The notes: generated from the letters alone by a model not told the origin. DNA of 11,515 nt from JAZDEL01 sp043820655 (GCA_043820655.1 JBDRDO010000040.1:1-11515); one strand, 5' to 3'. Shown: positions 1-6,845, counted from the stretch's first letter. Translations and numbers: made by a program.

Positions 1-1950
1 GATATGGATAATGAGGATTACGTTTATTGTGACGCAACTCAGTTCAGTATAGCGGTGAGCAAGAAACTAAAGCAGTTGCACGAGTTCCTTGAGGCTAACG
101 GCTTTAATTTGGACAATGAAAATGGTTGTGCCACATGGGGGCAGAGCTCATATGATGGGCTTGCCGAAAGGAACACGGAAACAGGAACGCATGATGTTGA
201 TAACGGGAAAATTGGGCTGAGTGAAATAACGGCTTCCGTCAGCGGGTACGATGTTGAGGCAACGGTAAAAGTGAGCAATAAAACCCAGCAGATGCAAAAT
301 GCGAAGGTTAATATTTATCTGCAGGGCACAAACTATTCGGATGACTGCGAATTGAACATTCTGGATATCGGCAAGGGCGCGGTAAAAAGCGACAGTTGCG
401 TGTTTGAGGATTTGGATGCGGGAACTTATGCCGTGCTTGCGGAGATGGGCGCAAGCAGCGCGAAGGATGAGGAAATTGATGAAAGCACCGTAAGTTATGG
501 ATTTGTTATATCGGACACTTCTACAGGGGGCAACACAAACTGCCTTGGAAAGACAACCGAAACATACTACGGCGTGCCGCTTATAGTTAAGTTTGTTGAG
601 CAGAAGAACGATGTCAAATGGACGGGCGCTGTGGGAAGCATTGCAGACCTGAAGGGACTGCTGAAGTTCAATGCTTATTTGATGAAGGACGGTTATACTG
701 AAGACTTCCGCGAGGACTTTGTTGAGCATTATACAAATATTGAGTTTATGGATACGCCGCCTTATTTCACAGATATTGGGCTTGACAGGCTGTTTACGGA
801 GGGCAGGATTTTGTTTACTGAGAGGTTCATAAACGATACTGAGACTCAGCTTTCAGGGCCCGGGCTTTACGAGGTTGAGATTGCCGCGTACTTTGAGGAT
901 GACTGGCGGTTCTTCAAGCCCGCGGTTGGTGACAAGCCGCCGGAGCCGAACACTGCGATTGCGGTTGTGCTTTACAAATTAGATGCGCCGAAGTACAACA
1001 GCCCATTTTACTACATGCCGTTTGACGGGCATGTTGGATTGATTGGGGAGACATATGACAGGCAGGGTTATGGCACAGGATATTTCAATTTCAGCCCCGA
1101 GGATATGCTGCAGATTAACAATGAGGCAAGTGCTGTGAAGATGTATCCAAGCACAGGGTCTAACCCCATTGCCACAACTGATACGGAAGTTGTTACCGAT
1201 TTCATGTCACTTAATACAGACCCTGAAACGCGCGGGGCATTGCTGATACTTGACAGGACAGGTGAGGAGCCGAAGATAACATTGCTCCCTTCAAGGGCAA
1301 CGCCTGTGATGATGAAATACAGCAGGGCGGAGAAGACAGATGAGCCGTTCTCGGCATTTTACATGGTTACTGAAAGCAGCACACCCTTAAGCACAGGCTC
1401 GGTTATGAACTACTGGGACGGTGCAGGGAACTGTTATGATTACACAGGCGTGCCTGTCTGGAGCGCATTCTACCAGAATCCAGACCGCGCGGGAACACAG
1501 GAGGATGTGGCAGGAGACTGGCTGCATTCATATGCAATTGACTGGGATGAGGCAGTGTATTCAGGGAATGTTTTCCTCAGAACCATATTTTACACAAACC
1601 CCGCGGGGGACACTTCAATTGTTGCGGAATATCCGAAGGGCAATATAATGTTTTACACCCCTGACAGGGACGGGCAGACAGTGGTAATTCAGGGAATACA
1701 GGACATGCCCTACAACAGCCCGGGAGGGGGCAGTTACAACAGCATAAGCTCACTGCAGGATGTTTTCAGCATGGTGAAGGACCAGGATGTGTGTGTAACA
1801 AACAGCGGAACAAAGGTTAAGTTCTGGTGGAATCCCGCAATTATTTACAAAACAAAGGGCGCCATGAACAGAAGCATACATGAAATGACAGAGGCACTAA
1901 GCGCGGATTCGCCAAGGGAGGAACTGCAGTGCATAGGGTATGCAAATTAG
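1..1950 (+). CDS. Large secreted/surface protein, 5'-truncated by window edge
   Basis: I do not recognise the family. The frame is open to the first base. The first ATG (position 4) gives 648 residues with no signal peptide, so the true start is probably upstream and this is the 3' part of a longer gene. The protein is polar and rich in Asp, Gly, Thr, Tyr and Ser. Residues about 68-150 alternate hydrophobic and polar positions like an Ig-type beta-sandwich and contain an 'LDAGTYAV' turn typical of such folds. Later parts are also beta-like (e.g. the GPGLYEVEIAAYF segment near 285-297). Eight cysteines (9, 42, 115, 132, 180, 477, 597, 643) and three N-glycosylation sequons (N92, N110, N277) fit an extracellular location. 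No transmembrane segment is visible, including at the C-terminus, so anchoring would need a missing N-terminal helix or a partner. It is the first visible gene of the operon running to 3977; the next gene starts at or just after its stop. Confidence 0.8.
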   Translation, partial: DMDNEDYVYCDATQFSIAVSKKLKQLHEFLEANGFNLDNENGCATWGQSSYDGLAERNTETGTHDVDNGKIGLSEITASVSGYDVEATVKVSNKTQQMQNAKVNIYLQGTNYSDDCELNILDIGKGAVKSDSCVFEDLDAGTYAVLAEMGASSAKDEEIDESTVSYGFVISDTSTGGNTNCLGKTTETYYGVPLIVKFVEQKNDVKWTGAVGSIADLKGLLKFNAYLMKDGYTEDFREDFVEHYTNIEFMDTPPYFTDIGLDRLFTEGRILFTERFINDTETQLSGPGLYEVEIAAYFEDDWRFFKPAVGDKPPEPNTAIAVVLYKLDAPKYNSPFYYMPFDGHVGLIGETYDRQGYGTGYFNFSPEDMLQINNEASAVKMYPSTGSNPIATTDTEVVTDFMSLNTDPETRGALLILDRTGEEPKITLLPSRATPVMMKYSRAEKTDEPFSAFYMVTESSTPLSTGSVMNYWDGAGNCYDYTGVPVWSAFYQNPDRAGTQEDVAGDWLHSYAIDWDEAVYSGNVFLRTIFYTNPAGDTSIVAEYPKGNIMFYTPDRDGQTVVIQGIQDMPYNSPGGGSYNSISSLQDVFSMVKDQDVCVTNSGTKVKFWWNPAIIYKTKGAMNRSIHEMTEALSADSPREELQCIGYAN

Positions 1951-1960
1951 GGTGAGTACA

Positions 1961-2173
1961 ATGGAGGGCATCGGGAAAACACAGAACAGCGCGTGGAAGG
2001 AATTTTATTACTCATTGGAGGAGAGGTATTACACTGTCCTTGATGATGCAAATAAGGTTTTGCCTGTTTATGATTTCATCTGCCCGATAGATAAGGCGTT
2101 TCCCTCATTCCTTCTGTTTGTCGGGATGGCCGCGGTTGTCGGGGTCGCACTCATTATGTACGGGGGGGTTTAA
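1961..2173 (+). CDS. Small C-terminally anchored membrane protein
   Basis: Unrecognised protein of 70 residues. I chose the ATG at 1961 because a GGTGA ribosome binding site (about 1951-1955) sits at the right spacing. An ATG at 1940 in the same frame would give 77 residues and overlap the previous stop. The N-terminal 45 residues are soluble and rich in aromatic and charged residues (Tyr/Glu around 16-26). Residues about 47-68 form one hydrophobic helix that ends in GGV at the C-terminus, which is a tail-anchor arrangement. The stop codon shares a base with the next start (TAATG), indicating translational coupling. Its role is unknown; its place between a large exported protein and a run of polytopic proteins suggests a small subunit of the same envelope complex. 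Confidence 0.75.
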   Translation: MEGIGKTQNSAWKEFYYSLEERYYTVLDDANKVLPVYDFICPIDKAFPSFLLFVGMAAVVGVALIMYGGV

Positions 2174-2589
2174 TGGATGCCGGCAGTGTTATTGTCGGGC
2201 TGTGGAGCCTTGGCGAGGGGCTTGCGGATTTGAACATAATACTTAAGGTATTTGTGCTGATGACAATTGTGAGCTTTGTGCGCAACCATCTGGGAGACGG
2301 CGCGCTTTCATGGATTGTGATTCTGGGGTTTGCATGGTTTGTGCTGTTTGACGGCTGGGCATTGTTCGGGCCGATTTATATCCTTTATTTGCTGCTGGGA
2401 TTAGGTGCTAGCGGGATATTAGTTGACTTCTTCTTTGTCACTGCAGGAGGCGGCGGGAAGAAGAAGGGGGAAATGGAGAGCCCCATTAGCGCGGGCTCGG
2501 ATTTGCTTGCGAGGAGAATGGTGGGGGGCAAAATAGGCGCAATGGCCCAGAGGAAGCCCCCGGCGCCTCCGCCGCCAATGGCAGGGTAA
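2173..2589 (+). CDS. Small three-helix membrane protein with Pro-rich tail
   Basis: Unrecognised 138-residue protein. The start ATG overlaps the preceding stop by one base (TAATG) just behind a run of seven G, which can act as ribosome binding site. Three hydrophobic helices are visible at about 20-36, 44-62 and 65-90. The loop between the first two carries VRNHLG (36-41), which recurs in altered form in the next two genes. After the last helix comes a GGGGKKKG linker (92-99), a basic region, and an unusual C-terminus with KPPAPPPP (128-135). Positive charges in the tail predict a cytoplasmic C-terminus. The Pro-rich end could be a docking peptide, but that is inference. It is probably paralogous to the two genes that follow. 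Confidence 0.8.
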   Translation: MDAGSVIVGLWSLGEGLADLNIILKVFVLMTIVSFVRNHLGDGALSWIVILGFAWFVLFDGWALFGPIYILYLLLGLGASGILVDFFFVTAGGGGKKKGEMESPISAGSDLLARRMVGGKIGAMAQRKPPAPPPPMAG

Positions 2590-2597
2590 GTGAGATT

Positions 2598-2945
2598 ATG
2601 GATATTACAAAGATTGGCAGAATGGGCGAGCGCGGGAATGTCGTGCTGTTCATAATTCTGGGGTTTGTGGGGATACTTATACTGCCGCCGCTTATAATGT
2701 ATCTGTTTCCCGAAGCAAAACTTATATTTCAGCTGTTAATGGTTTTCATAATTTACTCAACAGTAAGGGGCTATCTCGGTGCGGGGACATTGACATTGGT
2801 TGTTTCGGCGGTGCTTATATACTTCCTTGCGTTTAAGTATATTGAAATTACCGCATCACTGTGGGTGTTCCAGTTCCTGCTGATGTTCGGGTTTACATCA
2901 GTTGTAGTCTGGGGCATAGGGACAAGGATGAAGCCGCAGGGCTAA
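2598..2945 (+). CDS. Small four-helix membrane protein, paralog-like
   Basis: Unrecognised 115-residue protein, eight bases after the previous stop. A GTGAG element lies just ahead of the ATG. A charged N-terminus with four basic and two acidic residues in the first 12 is followed by a hydrophobic helix at about 14-37 with a PP kink (30-31). Then comes the three-helix core shared with its neighbours: about 42-56, 63-80 and 86-108, with VRGYLG (56-61) in the first loop. The C-terminus is short and basic (TRMKPQG). It therefore looks like the neighbouring core plus one extra N-terminal helix. It lies inside a coupled operon, so it is most likely a subunit of one membrane complex with its neighbours. 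Confidence 0.8.
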   Translation: MDITKIGRMGERGNVVLFIILGFVGILILPPLIMYLFPEAKLIFQLLMVFIIYSTVRGYLGAGTLTLVVSAVLIYFLAFKYIEITASLWVFQFLLMFGFTSVVVWGIGTRMKPQG

Positions 2946-2977
2946 GGATTAATTAAGGTTAAGGATGGGTGAATGAG

Positions 2978-3244
2978 ATGGCGGGAATGGTATTGCTGCA
3001 GAATGCATTGATGGACAATATATGGGTTGCATTAGTGCTGTTCATATTTGTCTGGGTGTTCGGCTGGGCAAAGGAAAACCTCGGGAGCGCGAAGCTTGCG
3101 ATAATTTTCGCATTGATTGTTGTTTACCTAACCTTCTGGCAGTTCCCGATTTTAGTTTGGCTGCTTGTTGCGATGTTCCTGCTTTCAAAGTTCGGCACGG
3201 AATTTTTTGGGAGAATAAACCCGTTCCAGGAGAAGGGGTGGTAA
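2978..3244 (+). CDS. Small three-helix membrane protein, paralog-like
   Basis: Unrecognised protein of 88 residues from the ATG at 2978. A GTG at 2969 is in frame (91 residues), but it lies within GGGTGA (2967-2972), which reads better as the ribosome binding site for 2978. Counting from the GTG, helices lie at about 17-33, 42-58 and 60-76. The first loop reads AKENLG (34-39), aligning with VRNHLG and VRGYLG in the two preceding proteins. The tail is short, amphipathic and basic/aromatic (GRINPFQEKGW). The next gene begins one base after the stop. Function is unknown; size, topology and loop motif support a common ancestry with the two upstream genes. Confidence 0.78.
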   Translation: MAGMVLLQNALMDNIWVALVLFIFVWVFGWAKENLGSAKLAIIFALIVVYLTFWQFPILVWLLVAMFLLSKFGTEFFGRINPFQEKGW

Positions 3245-3245
3245 A

Positions 3246-3554
3246 TTGGAGACATTTAACTTTCTTATTGCAATTCTCATGATGATGATTGCCCTGCAGT
3301 ACCAGCAGAACTGGATTGTTATTGCGGTTGTTGCGCTTATGGCATTTACGGAGAAGTCAGTTAAGACTGCCCTGGTGCTTATTATTGCCGCGATTGTGAT
3401 GTACTATGTGATGGGCCCTGATGGAATATCAAGCATGTGGCCTGTCGCTGTTTTCGGGCTTATTGCGCTTTCACTGATAGCGGGGATAGGCGCAAAGGAG
3501 AAACCTGAGATGTACGGCGGCGGGGGCTACGGCGGGCTGCTTGGCGGGATGTAA
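3246..3554 (+). CDS. Small membrane protein with Gly-rich tail, TTG start
   Basis: Unrecognised 102-residue protein. It is read from a TTG at 3246, supported by GGGGTGG (3235-3241) at ribosome-binding distance and by a one-base gap after the previous stop. No in-frame ATG or GTG precedes the first hydrophobic segment. Hydrophobic stretches fall at about 3-19, 22-36, 40-56 and 63-82, with a charged TEKSVK turn (35-40) where the preceding proteins have their [VA][RK]xxLG loop. The C-terminus is basic and then glycine-rich (YGGGGYGGLLGGM, 90-102), unlike a normal soluble domain. The stop is directly followed by the next ATG. It is probably a more divergent member of the same small-protein series. 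Confidence 0.75.
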   Translation: METFNFLIAILMMMIALQYQQNWIVIAVVALMAFTEKSVKTALVLIIAAIVMYYVMGPDGISSMWPVAVFGLIALSLIAGIGAKEKPEMYGGGGYGGLLGGM

Positions 3555-3977
3555 ATGCCCTGGTATCTTGTATTTTTGCTTCTGCTTCTGGCGCTTTTCC
3601 TTTTCCAGGTTTCGGATTATGTGTGGGCCGGGGGGCTTATTGTAATTGTTGTTGTTGCATCCCTTATTGCGGATTTCCTTTCAAAGGCAGGGAAAGTGGG
3701 AAGAGCAGTGGGGCGCGGGCTGAAGGCGGACATGGCAAGGGAGTGGCAGGACGCCGAAAATACAAAGCCAAACCCGCCGAAGGGCAAAGACATAGATGCA
3801 ATGGCGGGGGACATGGGCAAAAGGCTAAGTGAGGAAATGGTTACGGAACAGCATGTCTTTGGCGGGCCTGAATCAAATGAATACAAGGAAAGGCAGGGGA
3901 ATGTTATGGACTGGCTTGGCAGGGGTTCAAAAGGGGTGCTTGACGGAATACAAAAGTTAATGGGAAAGAAATTTTAG
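3555..3977 (+). CDS. Membrane-hairpin protein with hydrophilic C-terminal tail
   Basis: Unrecognised 140-residue protein and last gene of the operon. Its ATG follows the previous TAA with no gap. Two hydrophobic helices (about 3-17 and 24-43) form a hairpin. They are followed by about 95 polar residues with many Lys, Arg, Gly, Asp and Glu, including a basic amphipathic stretch (KAGKVGRAVGRGLKADMA, 44-61) and a second one at the C-terminus (LDGIQKLMGKKF). The basic residues after helix 2 place the tail in the cytoplasm by the positive-inside rule. It differs from its neighbours in having a substantial soluble part, which could connect the membrane array to a cytoplasmic partner; that is inference. 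A T-rich terminator follows. Confidence 0.78.
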   Translation: MPWYLVFLLLLLALFLFQVSDYVWAGGLIVIVVVASLIADFLSKAGKVGRAVGRGLKADMAREWQDAENTKPNPPKGKDIDAMAGDMGKRLSEEMVTEQHVFGGPESNEYKERQGNVMDWLGRGSKGVLDGIQKLMGKKF

Positions 3978-3983
3978 AAAAAG

Positions 3984-4010
3984 AAATTTTGAAATTTTTT
4001 GTTTTTTTTT
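3984..4010 (+). terminator. T-rich terminator after the membrane operon
   Basis: Two T runs (six T, a G, then nine or ten T, 3994-4010) follow the operon's last stop codon. Oligo-T without an obligatory hairpin is the normal archaeal intrinsic terminator. On the other strand, the A-rich part at 3977-3990 gives T runs just past the end of the convergent gene, so the 39-base gap may stop transcription in both directions. Confidence 0.65.
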
Positions 4011-4016
4011 AGAGCC

Positions 4017-4676
4017 CTATTTTTTATTCAAAATTGCCCTGTTTGTTTCAAGGATTTTTTTAAGCAGGGTTTGCTCCGCCCTGCTGCCTGCATTAAGCTC
4101 CGCAAGCTTTGCCTCAATTGCGGCAAGCCTTTCCTTAACGCGCCTCATTTCGGAGGAGGGTTCCTGCACAATCACGTCCCCCGAGGGGGCTGAAACCTTT
4201 TCATGCAGCTGCTTTAAATTGTCCTCCATCCCCTGCAGGCGCGCGCCGTGCTCTTCCATCTGCGCCTCATTGGTAGTTGCGTGCAAAGCGCGCTCCTCGC
4301 GCTCATCATCCAGATGCGCCCTTATCTTTTCCGCCGCCTTTTGCGCTATTCTTTCGTGCTTTTCATCCTCATCATCCGCGGATTCTGGCTCGGCATCCGT
4401 GTATTCATCTTCATCCCCTGCTTCACCCCCCTCTTCGGAATCATCTCCGCCGCCGGAATCATTCCCGCTTTCCTCGCCCCCGTCCCCGCTTTCCTCATCT
4501 TCAACCGCAGCATATTTCCCCTTAACAGGGGCGGCACCCTTTGCCTCCTGAATCATTTGTTCAGAATCCTCATCCGAAAAGCCGATGTCACGGAGCGTTG
4601 CCTTAACAGTTTCATCATCAACGCCGGAATCATACATCCGCTTTATTGTCTGCATCACAATGTCCTTGCTTACCAT
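4017..4676 (-). CDS. Acidic-linker coiled-coil protein with UBA-like N-terminus
   Basis: Unrecognised 219-residue soluble protein. Residues about 4-46 form a compact helical domain whose 'LRDIGFSDEDSEQMIQEAK' pattern resembles the small UBA/CUE-like three-helix domain found at the N-terminus of many archaeal proteins. Residues 57-107 are almost entirely Glu, Asp, Gly and Ser, a disordered and highly negative linker. Residues about 104-162 and 175-217 are strongly helical with heptad-like spacing and end in KILETNRAILNKK. This plan suits a scaffold or adaptor, not an enzyme. The ATG at 4676 has AAGGTG upstream and a TATA-like box at 4704-4713. It is convergent with the membrane operon and divergent from the HerA-like gene, so it has its own promoter. 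A link to either neighbour is only by position. Confidence 0.8.
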   Translation of the reverse strand: MVSKDIVMQTIKRMYDSGVDDETVKATLRDIGFSDEDSEQMIQEAKGAAPVKGKYAAVEDEESGDGGEESGNDSGGGDDSEEGGEAGDEDEYTDAEPESADDEDEKHERIAQKAAEKIRAHLDDEREERALHATTNEAQMEEHGARLQGMEDNLKQLHEKVSAPSGDVIVQEPSSEMRRVKERLAAIEAKLAELNAGSRAEQTLLKKILETNRAILNKK

Positions 4677-4703
4677 TAGTACACCTTGGCGCGGTTTCTG
4701 CGG

Positions 4704-4713
4704 TTATATATGC
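4704..4713 (-). promoter_or_regulatory. TATA-like box for the acidic coiled-coil gene
   Basis: On the minus strand this reads TGCATATATAA, centred about 32 bases upstream of the ATG at 4676. Transcription starting about 25 bases downstream would begin near 4682 and leave a very short leader. It lies back to back with a TATA-like box on the plus strand (4721-4730). Confidence 0.5.
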
Positions 4714-4720
4714 ACGCAGG

Positions 4721-4730
4721 ATATATAAAA
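4721..4730 (+). promoter_or_regulatory. TATA-like box, plus strand, upstream of HerA-like gene
   Basis: ATATATAAAA is a good archaeal TATA element on the plus strand. It would start a transcript near 4750, giving a leader of about 75 bases before the ATG at 4829. A second candidate, AATAAATAAG at 4774-4783, would start near 4804 and give a leader of about 25 bases. The sequence cannot decide which is used. Confidence 0.45.
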
Positions 4731-4828
4731 AACTATTGAGAAACAAAAACAAACTTCGCGCGCACAGGAAAACAATAAATAAGGGAAAGGTCATATCATA
4801 ATACCCGAAATTTCTGGGTGGGCTAGAG

Positions 4829-6388
4829 ATGGAACTCTTTAAGATTGGTGCAGGGCCGTGGAAAAGGCTTTTTGAGGGCGATTTCCAGGGGCATACTATG
4901 GGGCTTTACTCAAACCCCGAAAGCATAGTGATTGTCGTTATTTATGAAATAGAGGCAGGAAAGCCTGTCGGCGCGGTGATTGATGCATTCAAAATATTCA
5001 GCGCAAAGGGCGAGACAGAGGCGTTTGTTGACACGCTTCCAAGGGATGTTGTTGTGCTTAACAAGCATTCGGAAAAGGAAAATTACAAGTTTTTATTGCT
5101 TGCGTCAAAGCCCGAGTATGTTGAGTGGGAAGAGGGAAAATTCATTTCCGAAACAGACAGGCTGCTTAAGAAACTCAAGACGTCCGCCTCGCTTGTGAAG
5201 GATGTATCAAAGGCGTATGACCTGGAACTTAAGGGATTAGGGGAGTGCGATGAGAAAACAAGGTCGGCATTTTTCTCGCAGGCATTGTTTATCCCTGTTG
5301 TTTCCGCAAGCGCAACGGAGTATGTAAAGGGAAAGGGCACCGAGGGGGCAAAGTCTGCAGAAGGGGCCGATGGTGTGCGGGCGCAGGAAAGCACGGCGCT
5401 TGCAAAGGGCGAAATAATAATAGGGATTACAAAGGACAAAAATACTGTTGTTGAGCCGCTGGAGATGTTCACAAAAACCGCGGTATTTGACGGAACACCT
5501 GAGGAGAGGAAGCATGTCCTGCATATCCTTGCCGAAAGTGCGATGCTTTCAAATGTGCCTGTAATTGTTTTTGATTTTGAGAATGAATTCTCGGGGCTGG
5601 GACAGCCAAGCACAAACAGGGAGGAACTGAAGAAATATAAGGTTGATGCCGAGCCCATCGGTCTGCCGCTTAAGCATTTTGAGCTTTTTAACGGAATTGT
5701 TGTCGATTTGAATATGATAAATCCCGAGGGGCTTACACAGCTTTTCGGCACGGGCAGGAATGTTGTAAGCAAATTAATTGCGGACACCCTGAAAGCAAGC
5801 AAGGTAAAGGGGATAACGGATTTGAAAAACAAGATTAAGGCAATTAAGCCGGGCGAGGAGCCGACAGCATATCAGATAAGGCGGGCTGCGCGCGTGCTTA
5901 AGGTTATGAGTCTAAGGTATCCGGATTTGTTTGAGGGCGTGAATGACATTGAGGGGATGAGCAAGGGCTGGATGCGCGGGCTTGGAAGGGGCACGATATT
6001 ACATATGCACACAGGGGATTTGCGGGTGTGGCTGCTTGTGGTGCATTCATTGCTGCGCGGGATGCAGGAGTTCCAGGCACAGCACGGGGAAACCAAGAAA
6101 ATAAAGACAATGCTGATACTGCCGGAAGTCGTAAAGTTTATGCCAAGGAATGCGCAGAACGTGCTTTCGCAGGAGATTGTGGAGGTGCTGGTTGACATCA
6201 GCAAAAGATACGGCATGGGATATGCGCTGAGTGCGGATAAATCCATTGACATTTCAGGCGCGATTGTTGCGAATTCGGATGCGAAGATACAGCTTATTTC
6301 AGGGAATGATGCTGGCGTGCAATTAAAAGGGCAGAAGAGCTACAGGGTTTTCATAAGGCCTGCACTGAGTACTTGCCTCGCAAAATAG
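4829..6388 (+). CDS. HerA/VirB4-like P-loop protein with degenerate ATP site
   Basis: A 519-residue protein whose C-terminal two thirds follow the order of HerA/FtsK/VirB4-type ATPases, but with the active site altered. Where the family has GxxGxGKS, it has GTPEERKH (222-229): the second Gly and the Ser/Thr are gone. The next family landmark, an hhhhDxxxE strand (VIVFDFENEF, 245-254), is well kept and fixes the alignment. Where Walker B should read IDEAHxFxP it has LPEVVKFMP (431-439), so the Asp is Pro. The sensor ATQ is SAD (468-470), inside the usual downstream pattern (YALSADKSIDISGAIV). The first about 200 residues are a mixed alpha/beta domain I cannot name, followed by a low-complexity Ala/Glu/Gly linker (about 170-190). 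Expected role from fold: a non-hydrolysing structural subunit or partner of an active HerA-like translocase. GGTGGG lies before the ATG. It is tail to tail with the next gene, one base apart. Confidence 0.75.
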   Translation: MELFKIGAGPWKRLFEGDFQGHTMGLYSNPESIVIVVIYEIEAGKPVGAVIDAFKIFSAKGETEAFVDTLPRDVVVLNKHSEKENYKFLLLASKPEYVEWEEGKFISETDRLLKKLKTSASLVKDVSKAYDLELKGLGECDEKTRSAFFSQALFIPVVSASATEYVKGKGTEGAKSAEGADGVRAQESTALAKGEIIIGITKDKNTVVEPLEMFTKTAVFDGTPEERKHVLHILAESAMLSNVPVIVFDFENEFSGLGQPSTNREELKKYKVDAEPIGLPLKHFELFNGIVVDLNMINPEGLTQLFGTGRNVVSKLIADTLKASKVKGITDLKNKIKAIKPGEEPTAYQIRRAARVLKVMSLRYPDLFEGVNDIEGMSKGWMRGLGRGTILHMHTGDLRVWLLVVHSLLRGMQEFQAQHGETKKIKTMLILPEVVKFMPRNAQNVLSQEIVEVLVDISKRYGMGYALSADKSIDISGAIVANSDAKIQLISGNDAGVQLKGQKSYRVFIRPALSTCLAK

Positions 6389-6389
6389 A

Positions 6390-6833
6390 TTACTTCTTCC
6401 CGTGTTTAAGGAGGCGCTTGTCAATTGCCGCCTCAACATCCTTCATTGTCGTGAATTCCAAAGGGTTTATTGATTCAAGAAGATACTTTATCTCGTGCAC
6501 TGTTTCCTTTGTTGCCGACTTTTCCTTAATGCCGCTTACATCCTCCCAAAGCTCGGAAAGTGCGGCGCGGTTTGAGGAAACGTCCTTTGAGAGCTCGGCC
6601 ACTGCACCGCGCAAATCGGAAAAATCCTTCTCGCTTGCGCTTTCCCCCGAAGTTGCGATTTCCTTCAGCCTTTTGTTGAGGACAAGCAGGTTCCTTCCGA
6701 GAATTTTTTCATTGCGCACAAGGTATTTCATTTTTTGTGAAATAATAAGAATAGATGCATTAAGGGAGCGGATGTCCTTTGTCACCTTATCCCCGACATC
6801 GGGGGCTTTTGAGGCGTGGTGTCTGCGGGGCAA
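6390..6833 (-). CDS. Small coiled-coil protein, TTG start
   Basis: Unrecognised 147-residue soluble protein, nearly all helix. Residues about 18-60 and 68-120 have heptad-like hydrophobic spacing, separated by a Ser/Gly/Glu break at 61-68. A more conserved-looking C-terminal segment, YLLESINPLEFTTMKDVE (117-134), may be the functional part. The frame is closed upstream by a stop at 6840-6842, and no ATG lies before residue 35, so the start is the TTG at 6833 or the GTG at residue 17 (6785). A TATA-like element at about 6846-6857 suits the TTG. The gene is convergent with the HerA-like gene and divergent from polB. Charge and helix content suggest a scaffold or adaptor, but no function can be given. 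Confidence 0.72.
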   Translation of the reverse strand: MPRRHHASKAPDVGDKVTKDIRSLNASILIISQKMKYLVRNEKILGRNLLVLNKRLKEIATSGESASEKDFSDLRGAVAELSKDVSSNRAALSELWEDVSGIKEKSATKETVHEIKYLLESINPLEFTTMKDVEAAIDKRLLKHGKK

Positions 6834-6845
6834 AAATAATCACTA

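Noticed and set aside
148..729. Minus-strand open frame of 193 codons inside the large surface-protein gene
   Set aside because: It is the reverse shadow of a well-formed coding frame, with no promoter, ribosome site or recognisable domain.
1..3977. Archaellum or type IV pilus operon
   Set aside because: No class III signal peptide, no GspE-type ATPase and no conserved multi-helix platform protein are seen. The small proteins do not look like pilins.
4219..4679. Several plus-strand open frames opposite the acidic coiled-coil gene
   Set aside because: They are Ser/Pro- or Arg/His-rich complements of the Glu/Asp-rich linker. The minus frame has a start with a ribosome site and TATA box.
5492..5515. 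Frameshift or decay as the cause of the missing Walker A
   Set aside because: The frame is open over 519 codons, flanking landmarks align in register, and three separate motifs are changed by substitution only.
5083..5832. Minus-strand open frame of 249 codons opposite the HerA-like gene
   Set aside because: Ser/Phe-rich shadow translation. The plus frame aligns with a known ATPase fold.
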